Shown: positions 22,684 to 25,885 of the stretch, in pieces
Numbering within the stretch: the stretch's first letter is position 1
Layout: every line of letters begins with the position of its first letter
Notes under the pieces: generated by a model
The model's database searches: none
Seen by the model: only the letters and a program-made list of their open reading frames with translations
Told to the model about the DNA's origin: nothing
Position numbers and translations under genes: made by a program
Assembly (NCBI GenBank): GCA_900763675.1
Contig: CAAFLE010000108.1
Location: forward strand, 1 to 25,885
Direction: 5' to 3'
DNA: 25,885 nt
DNA from: an uncultured Oscillospiraceae bacterium
Lineage (GTDB): Bacteria; Bacillota; Clostridia; Oscillospirales; Oscillospiraceae

Positions 22684-23775
22684 ATGAACCGCGAGGACGT
22701 TTTTAATTTTTCCGCCGGACCGTCGGTGCTGCCGGCGGAGGTGCTGGAAACGGCGGCGTCGGAGCTGCTGAACTACCGCGGCAGCGGTCTCTCCGTTATG
22801 GAGATGAGCCACCGCAGCCGGGAGTTTATGGACATATTCGCCGCGACGAAGGCAAAGCTCAGGAAAGCGCTTGCCGTGCCGGATACGCACGAAATTTTGT
22901 TTTTGCAGGGCGGCGCGTCGCTCCAGTTTTCGATGATCCCGCTCAATTTGACTGCCGAGGGCGACACGGCGGACTATGCCGTTACCGGAAATTTCGCCAA
23001 GATCGCCGCGAAGGAAGCGGAGAAGTACTGCCGCGTCCATGTCGCCGCGTCGAGCGAGACGACCGGCTTTGACTGCATCCCGGCGCAGACGGAGCTTTCT
23101 CTCTCGCCGGATGCGAAGTATTTCTATTACTGCGCCAACAACACCATTTTCGGCACGGCATGGAAGTATGTGCCGGAGACCGGCGGCGTGCCGCTCGTGT
23201 GCGATATGTCCTCGGAAATTCTCTCGCACCCGGTCGATGTGGCGAAGTTCGGTCTGATTTATGCCGGGGCGCAGAAGAATATGGCGCCCGCGGGGCTGAC
23301 GGTCGTCATTCTCGACCGTGCTCTCGCCGGGCATGAGCGGGCATACACGCCGCTTATGATGAGCTATCAGCGCATGATCGACAAGGATTCCATGTATAAT
23401 ACGCCTCCGTGCTACAACATTTACCTGCTCGGACTGGTGCTGGACTGGCTGGAAAAGCAGGGCGGCGTTGCCGGGATGGAAAAGCGCAAAAGCGCCAAGG
23501 CGAAGCTCCTCTACGATTATCTCGACGAGAGCGCTCTTTTCCATGGCTGTGCGCAGCCGGAGAGCCGCAGCGACATGAACGTAACGTTCCGCACCGGGAA
23601 CGCCGAAACGGACGCGGAGTTTGTGAAATTCTCGCTCGAGCGGGGACTGCGCAATCTCAAGGGACACCGCGTCGCGGGCGGAATGAGAGCATCGATCTAT
23701 AACGCCATGCCGGAAGAGGGCGTCCTCCGGCTGGTGGAAACGATGAAGGAATTTGAGGCGAAGCACCATGTTTAA
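22684..23775 (+). CDS. serC: Phosphoserine aminotransferase
   Basis: This 363-residue PLP enzyme converts 3-phosphohydroxypyruvate and glutamate to phosphoserine and 2-oxoglutarate, the second step of serine synthesis. The FNFSAGPSVLP N-terminus, FLQGGASLQF and the PLP lysine Lys198 in YAGAQKNMAPAG are all present. The length is normal. It overlaps serA by 8 bases, so the two are co-translated. No serB-type phosphatase gene follows. Confidence 0.96.
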   Translation: MNREDVFNFSAGPSVLPAEVLETAASELLNYRGSGLSVMEMSHRSREFMDIFAATKAKLRKALAVPDTHEILFLQGGASLQFSMIPLNLTAEGDTADYAVTGNFAKIAAKEAEKYCRVHVAASSETTGFDCIPAQTELSLSPDAKYFYYCANNTIFGTAWKYVPETGGVPLVCDMSSEILSHPVDVAKFGLIYAGAQKNMAPAGLTVVILDRALAGHERAYTPLMMSYQRMIDKDSMYNTPPCYNIYLLGLVLDWLEKQGGVAGMEKRKSAKAKLLYDYLDESALFHGCAQPESRSDMNVTFRTGNAETDAEFVKFSLERGLRNLKGHRVAGGMRASIYNAMPEEGVLRLVETMKEFEAKHHV

Positions 23776-24934
23776 AATCAAAACGATGAACGCCATCGCG
23801 GCAAAGGGCATTGCGGAGCTGACCGCGGAGGGCTGCGCCGTCAGCGCGGACGAGACCGCGCCGGACGCGCTGCTCATCCGCTCGGCAAAGCTGCACGACG
23901 CCGTGTTCAACGATGAGCTTCTCTGCATCGGACGCGCCGGCATCGGCGTGGACAACATCCCCGTGGAGCGCTGCACGGCGGACGGCATCGCCGTATTCAA
24001 TACGCCCGGCGCGAATGCCGACTCGGTCAAGGAGCTGCTGCTGTGCGCTCTCACGATGGCGTCGCGGGACATCGTCGGCGCGGTTGAGTGGGTAAAGTCT
24101 CTCGCCCCGGAGGGGGAGAAGATCCCCGCTCTCGTGGAAAAGGGCAAAAACGCCTTCGCCGGTCCGGAGGTCTCCGGCAAACGGCTCGGCGTCATCGGTC
24201 TGGGCGCGATCGGCTCGCGGGTGGCAAACGCTGCGCTGCAGCTCGATATGGAGGTCAGCGGATACGATCCGTACCTCTCCGTTGATTCCGCGTGGAATCT
24301 TTCGAGCAAGGTGCAGCACGTCACCGATCTCAACGCTCTCTTCCGCACGTGCGACTATCTCACCATGCACATCCACTCCACGCCGGAGACGTTCCATTAC
24401 CTGAACGCCGAGGCGTTTGCGAAAATGAAGCCCGGAATGCGCATTCTGAACTTTGCCCGCGGCGAGCTGGTGGACGACGAGGCGCTTCTCGCCGCCATCG
24501 AGAGCGGGCAGGTCGCCCGCTATGTGACCGACTTCCCGAACGCGCAGCTCGTGGGGCAGAAAAACGTCGTGTGCTTCCCGCACCTCGGCGCGACAACGCC
24601 GGAGGCGGAGGAAAAGTGCGCGGTCATGGCGGCGCGGGAGATCGTGGACTATCTGCGAAACGGCAACATCCGCAACAGCGTCAATCTGCCGAACGCGCAG
24701 CTTGACCGGCTGGGGCAGAGCCGCCTGTGTCTCATCCACCGCAACCAGCCCGGTATGCTCAACCGGTTTCTGGAGATCATCGCCGCCGGGAACGTCAACG
24801 TGGAGCATATGCTCAACAAGGCCCGCGGCGAGATCGCGTATACGATCTTCGACACGACGGAGCGGCTGGACGCCTCCGCCGCGGCGGAGATGCGTGTCAT
24901 CCCCGGCGTGACGCGGGTGCGTCTGCTGGGATAA
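23768..24934 (+). CDS. serA: D-3-phosphoglycerate dehydrogenase
   Basis: This 388-residue enzyme oxidises 3-phosphoglycerate with NAD+ as the first step of serine synthesis. GLGAIG (144-149) is the NAD motif. Arg231 (NFARGELVD) and His272 (FPHLGATT) are catalytic positions. The usual VFExEP segment with the acidic residue is shortened to YVTDFP (252-257), as I recall from other short clostridial forms. A C-terminal ACT domain (about 318-388) suggests feedback control, probably by serine. The ATG at 23768 has GAGG 9 bases ahead; an upstream in-frame TTG at 23753 is not favoured. Confidence 0.95.
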   Translation: MFKIKTMNAIAAKGIAELTAEGCAVSADETAPDALLIRSAKLHDAVFNDELLCIGRAGIGVDNIPVERCTADGIAVFNTPGANADSVKELLLCALTMASRDIVGAVEWVKSLAPEGEKIPALVEKGKNAFAGPEVSGKRLGVIGLGAIGSRVANAALQLDMEVSGYDPYLSVDSAWNLSSKVQHVTDLNALFRTCDYLTMHIHSTPETFHYLNAEAFAKMKPGMRILNFARGELVDDEALLAAIESGQVARYVTDFPNAQLVGQKNVVCFPHLGATTPEAEEKCAVMAAREIVDYLRNGNIRNSVNLPNAQLDRLGQSRLCLIHRNQPGMLNRFLEIIAAGNVNVEHMLNKARGEIAYTIFDTTERLDASAAAEMRVIPGVTRVRLLG

Positions 24935-24949
24935 AATACGGAAAACTGC

Positions 24950-25000
24950 CGCCGCGCCGGAAGTCGGTCCGACTTCCCGGCGCGGCGCTTGCGCTTTTTT
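24950..25000 (+). terminator. Terminator after serCA
   Basis: CGCCGCGCCGG (24950-24960) pairs with CCGGCGCGGCG (24977-24987), and AAGTC (24961-24965) with GACTT (24971-24975), with one bulged C and a GGTCC loop. A TTTTTT run (24995-25000) follows after 7 bases. Confidence 0.8.
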
Positions 25001-25017
25001 CCCCGCCGGGGTATAAT
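24989..25017 (+). promoter_or_regulatory. mobA promoter
   Basis: TTGCGC (24989-24994), 17 bases, TATAAT (25012-25017). The -35 sits between the stem and the T-tract of the serCA terminator. Transcription should start about 20 bases before the mobA ATG. Confidence 0.75.
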
Positions 25018-25042
25018 GCGCGTACCAAGGGGGAAAAAAGCG

Positions 25043-25627
25043 ATGCTGACTGTTATTCTGACCGGCGGCATGAGCCGCCGCATGGGGCGCGACAAGGCTC
25101 TGCTTCCGGTAGACGCCGAGCCGATGAGCCGGATGCTCGCCCGGCGCTACTCCGTTCTCGGACCGGTGGCGTTTTCCGTGGACCGCGCCGGGCGGTTTGA
25201 CTGCGCGGGGTATCTGGAGCTGCCGGACGCCTTTCCCGGGCAGGGACCGCTCAACGGGCTGTACTCGGCGTTTACGCGCACCGGGGAGAATACGGTGTTT
25301 CTCACCGCCACGGATATGCCGAACGGCGATCCCGCGCTCGTGCGAACGCTGTGTGCCGGGCTGGACGGGTACGATGCGTGCATCATCGAGCGCCGCAACG
25401 GGCGGTACGATCCGCTTTTCGGCGTGTTTTCCCGGAGCTGCCTTCCGAAGGTGGAGGAAGCGCTTACCGGAGAGCGCCGGTCGCTGCGCTCGGCGTTTTC
25501 CCGCATGAACGTGCATTATTTTACCGAGGATGAGCTGAAAGACTGGAATCTGGAGCATATCCTCGCCAATCTGAACACGCCGGAGGCTTACGAGAGCTTT
25601 CTCCGCGAGCGCGAAGCCGCCCGATGA
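25043..25627 (+). CDS. mobA: Molybdenum cofactor guanylyltransferase
   Basis: This 194-residue cytoplasmic enzyme transfers GMP from GTP to Mo-molybdopterin to make the MGD cofactor. The nucleotide-binding signature LTGGMSRRMGRDKALL (residues 6-21) is clear. GQGPLNGL (67-73), TATDMP (88-93) and the C-terminal NLNTPEAY are typical of MobA. ATG 25043 is preceded by AAGGGGGA at 8 bases. It is a single-gene unit between two terminators. The DMSO-reductase-superfamily enzyme at 4320-6461 needs just this cofactor, so the two are functionally linked although separated by 18 kb. Confidence 0.93.
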   Translation: MLTVILTGGMSRRMGRDKALLPVDAEPMSRMLARRYSVLGPVAFSVDRAGRFDCAGYLELPDAFPGQGPLNGLYSAFTRTGENTVFLTATDMPNGDPALVRTLCAGLDGYDACIIERRNGRYDPLFGVFSRSCLPKVEEALTGERRSLRSAFSRMNVHYFTEDELKDWNLEHILANLNTPEAYESFLREREAAR

Positions 25628-25665
25628 AAAACACATCCGCCAAATTGTCCGGCGGATGTGTTTTT
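25627..25665 (+). terminator. Terminator after mobA
   Basis: AAAAACACATCCGCC (25627-25641) and GGCGGATGTGTTTTT (25651-25665) form a perfect 15-bp stem with a 9-base loop, starting at the last base of the mobA stop codon. Confidence 0.92.
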
Positions 25666-25885
25666 AAGCGTCGATTCACAAGGGCAGACACGTCGGCCAG
25701 CCAGCCTTTTCGGAGCTTTTTGCCCTTTTGTCGTTTGCGGGCGCCAGCCCGCCTGCCTCCAAAAGAACAAAAATCCCTCGAAAATCCAAGGCTGTCCGAT
25801 GCGAAGCAGTTTTGCGAAAGCAGAAATGCCCCCAGACAATGAAAAGTCCGCAGAGAATACTTTGTGTATTCTCAAGGGCTTTGAG
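25666..25885. repeat. Gene-free tail, possible dispersed repeat
   Basis: I see no supported gene here. A minus-strand reading frame runs through the mobA terminator and encodes a low-complexity, Trp/Arg/Lys-rich peptide without a ribosome binding site. The stretch includes GAGAATAC-TTTGT-GTATTCTC (25853-25873), an 8-bp hairpin at the window edge. The odd composition and the flanking hairpins would suit a dispersed intergenic repeat, but only one copy is visible. Confidence 0.3.

Noticed and set aside
24989..25042. Upstream extension of MobA by 18 residues
   Set aside because: It would run through the mobA promoter and lacks a ribosome binding site; the LTGG motif normally lies within the first 10 residues.

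Overview
The window looks like chromosomal DNA of an anaerobic, GC-rich Gram-positive bacterium of the Clostridia, probably Oscillospiraceae-like. This is inferred from three things: a YabO-type rqcP gene, clostridial-style versions of SerC, SerA, MtaB and cysteine desulfurase, and abundant soluble iron-sulfur and molybdenum redox proteins. No tRNA, rRNA, CRISPR array, insertion sequence or phage gene was seen.

Left part (about 60-16475), a catabolic cluster. A plus-strand operon (160-8527) carries two tandem MmgE/PrpD-family proteins, an NAD(P)H-type flavoprotein, a molybdopterin enzyme, a four-cluster ferredoxin and an SLC13-type carboxylate permease. It ends at a bidirectional terminator. 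Facing it on the minus strand are a LysR regulator (8655-9692), an Old Yellow Enzyme/2-enoate reductase (9844-11787) and a complete TRAP transporter (dctM, dctQ, dctP; 11862-14816). Divergent from the TRAP operon is a two-gene plus-strand operon with a tautomerase-superfamily protein and an octopine/nopaline dehydrogenase-family oxidoreductase (15015-16475). Together these supply uptake (two systems), regulation, C=C reduction, hydration/dehydration or isomerisation, and a molybdenum-dependent redox or hydroxyl-transfer step. The substrate cannot be read from sequence; an oxygenated or unsaturated carboxylic acid, possibly derived from plant aromatics, is the best inference. This is the part most likely to be an undescribed system.

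Right part (about 16600-25627), housekeeping. Minus strand: rqcP with a coupled small P-loop NTPase, pgi, a D-Ala-D-Ala carboxypeptidase and a NifS/IscS-type cysteine desulfurase. Plus strand: mtaB (tRNA methylthiotransferase, divergent from the desulfurase), serC-serA (serine synthesis) and mobA (molybdenum cofactor guanylyltransferase, which could serve the molybdoenzyme at the left). Most units are bounded by clear hairpin terminators, and several have near-consensus vegetative promoters. The last 220 bases hold no convincing gene and may be a dispersed repeat.
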